The notes under the pieces: model-generated
What the model was told of the DNA's origin: nothing
Databases searched by the model: none
Seen by the model: the letters and a program-made list of their open reading frames with translations, nothing else
In this document: positions 23,163-23,525 of the stretch, in pieces
How the letters are laid out: every line of letters starts with the position of its first letter
How positions within the stretch are numbered: position 1 is the first letter of the stretch
Assembly: GCA_011390385.1 (NCBI GenBank)
Contig: JAABSN010000039.1
Coordinates: 1-23,525, forward strand
DNA: 23,525 bases
From: Thioalkalivibrio nitratireducens
GTDB lineage: Bacteria > Pseudomonadota > Gammaproteobacteria > Ectothiorhodospirales > Ectothiorhodospiraceae
Direction of reading: 5' to 3'
Made by a program: the position numbers and the translations under genes

Positions 23163-23215
23163 CGACCCCCGACCGCCGACCGCCGACCGCCGACCCTGCA
23201 GGATTCCGGACCGCT

Positions 23216-23376
23216 TAGGGAAGTGCTGATGTAGTCCGTCATCGCGAGGAGCGCAGCCTTTAGCCGCGAGCGCAGCGTGGCGGGACGCGGCGATCCATAA
23301 GGCGCTGATTTCAGAGACGCCGTTTGGATGACTCGCTGCGCTCGCAATGACAATCGGATCAATCAGCGCTTCCCTA
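23216..23376. mobile_element. MITE-like element with 15-bp terminal inverted repeats
   Basis: TAGGGAAGTGCTGAT (23216-23230) is the inverted counterpart of ATCAGCGCTTCCCTA (23362-23376) with one mismatch, enclosing 131 bases with no transposase. Both ends carry TA at the outer edge, consistent with a TA target duplication. The interior has its own inverted stretches (CGTCATCGCGAGGAGCGC against CTGCGCTCGCAATGAC). Confidence 0.75.
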
Positions 23377-23525
23377 GCGCGCGCGCAGTTCGCGCAGGAT
23401 GGCCAGGGCTTGCGGAAAGCGGTACGAACGGATGCTCTGGGCGAGGCGGCCGAGGTCTGCGCCGAATTCGGAACGCAGACGCGTCTCGTGCCTCTCGAAC
23501 ATGGTCAGGGCATCGGTATCGCCCT
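23374..23525 (-). CDS. C-terminal end of an unidentified protein, possibly a hybrid sensor kinase (partial)
   Basis: On the minus strand a reading frame enters from the right edge and stops at TAG (23374-23376), giving about 49 residues: DTDALTMFERHETRLRSEFGADL followed by GRLAQSIRSYRFPQALAILR. The pattern resembles the extreme C-terminus of hybrid histidine kinases and HPt domains, where a helix with an I-x-x-Y-x-F-x-x-AL-x-x-L motif is common; this is a weak resemblance. The stop codon lies within the terminal repeat of the MITE-like element, so the natural C-terminus may have been altered by insertion. Confidence 0.5.
   Translation of the reverse strand, partial: GDTDALTMFERHETRLRSEFGADLGRLAQSIRSYRFPQALAILRELRAR

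Noticed and set aside
23147..23362. Short leftward open frame containing ALLAMTDYI
   Set aside because: It lies inside the MITE-like element and translates repeat DNA.

Overview
The window looks like the chromosome of a GC-rich (by eye about 60-65%) chemolithotrophic sulfur-oxidizing gammaproteobacterium. An Ectothiorhodospiraceae / Thioalkalivibrio-like host is my inference from gene content (sHdr-LbpA operon plus SoxB), not from a search. The core is an almost complete sulfur-oxidizing heterodisulfide-reductase-like (sHdr) system. It is transcribed leftwards from about 15.5 kb to 8.1 kb in the order shdrC1-B1-A-H-C2-B2 - (330 bp of repeats) - lbpA1 - dsrE - lbpA2, and ends at a perfect 13-bp-stem terminator. 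A separate leftward unit upstream (rhodanese, tusA) supplies sulfur-transfer proteins and ends in its own terminator. A lipoate-protein ligase at 1.9-2.9 kb probably lipoylates the two GcvH-like LbpA proteins.

Left part (1-8 kb): the 3' end of acetyl-CoA synthetase; a periplasmic rhodanese; an unrecognised 138-aa protein just upstream of the lipoate ligase; a degenerate response-regulator receiver; a small zinc-ribbon protein; an exported protein of unknown role; and a TonB-dependent receptor. Right part (16-23.5 kb, mostly rightward): an unrecognised 103-aa protein, an M48 metalloprotease of BepA type, the Tat-exported soxB with a strong terminator, an LRV-repeat protein translationally coupled to a membrane-anchored thioredoxin, then a leftward Cache-GGDEF diguanylate cyclase and the 3' end of another leftward gene.

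Pathway model (family knowledge plus inference): thiosulfate is handled in the periplasm by a Sox system whose SoxB is encoded here. Sulfane sulfur is relayed in the cytoplasm by rhodanese, TusA and DsrE to the sHdr complex. sHdr oxidises it, with lipoate on LbpA1/LbpA2 as cofactor or carrier, and the ligase loads the lipoate.

Intergenic space is full of a dispersed palindromic repeat whose ends start GTAGGGTG. Copies lie near 0.3, 3.0, 5.1, 5.2, 7.9, 9.5-9.7, 21.4 and 23.1 kb. One tandemly duplicated copy sits inside the sHdr operon between shdrB2 and lbpA1. A second, unrelated MITE-like element with 15-bp terminal inverted repeats lies at 23.2-23.4 kb. I saw no rRNA, tRNA, CRISPR array or transposase gene.
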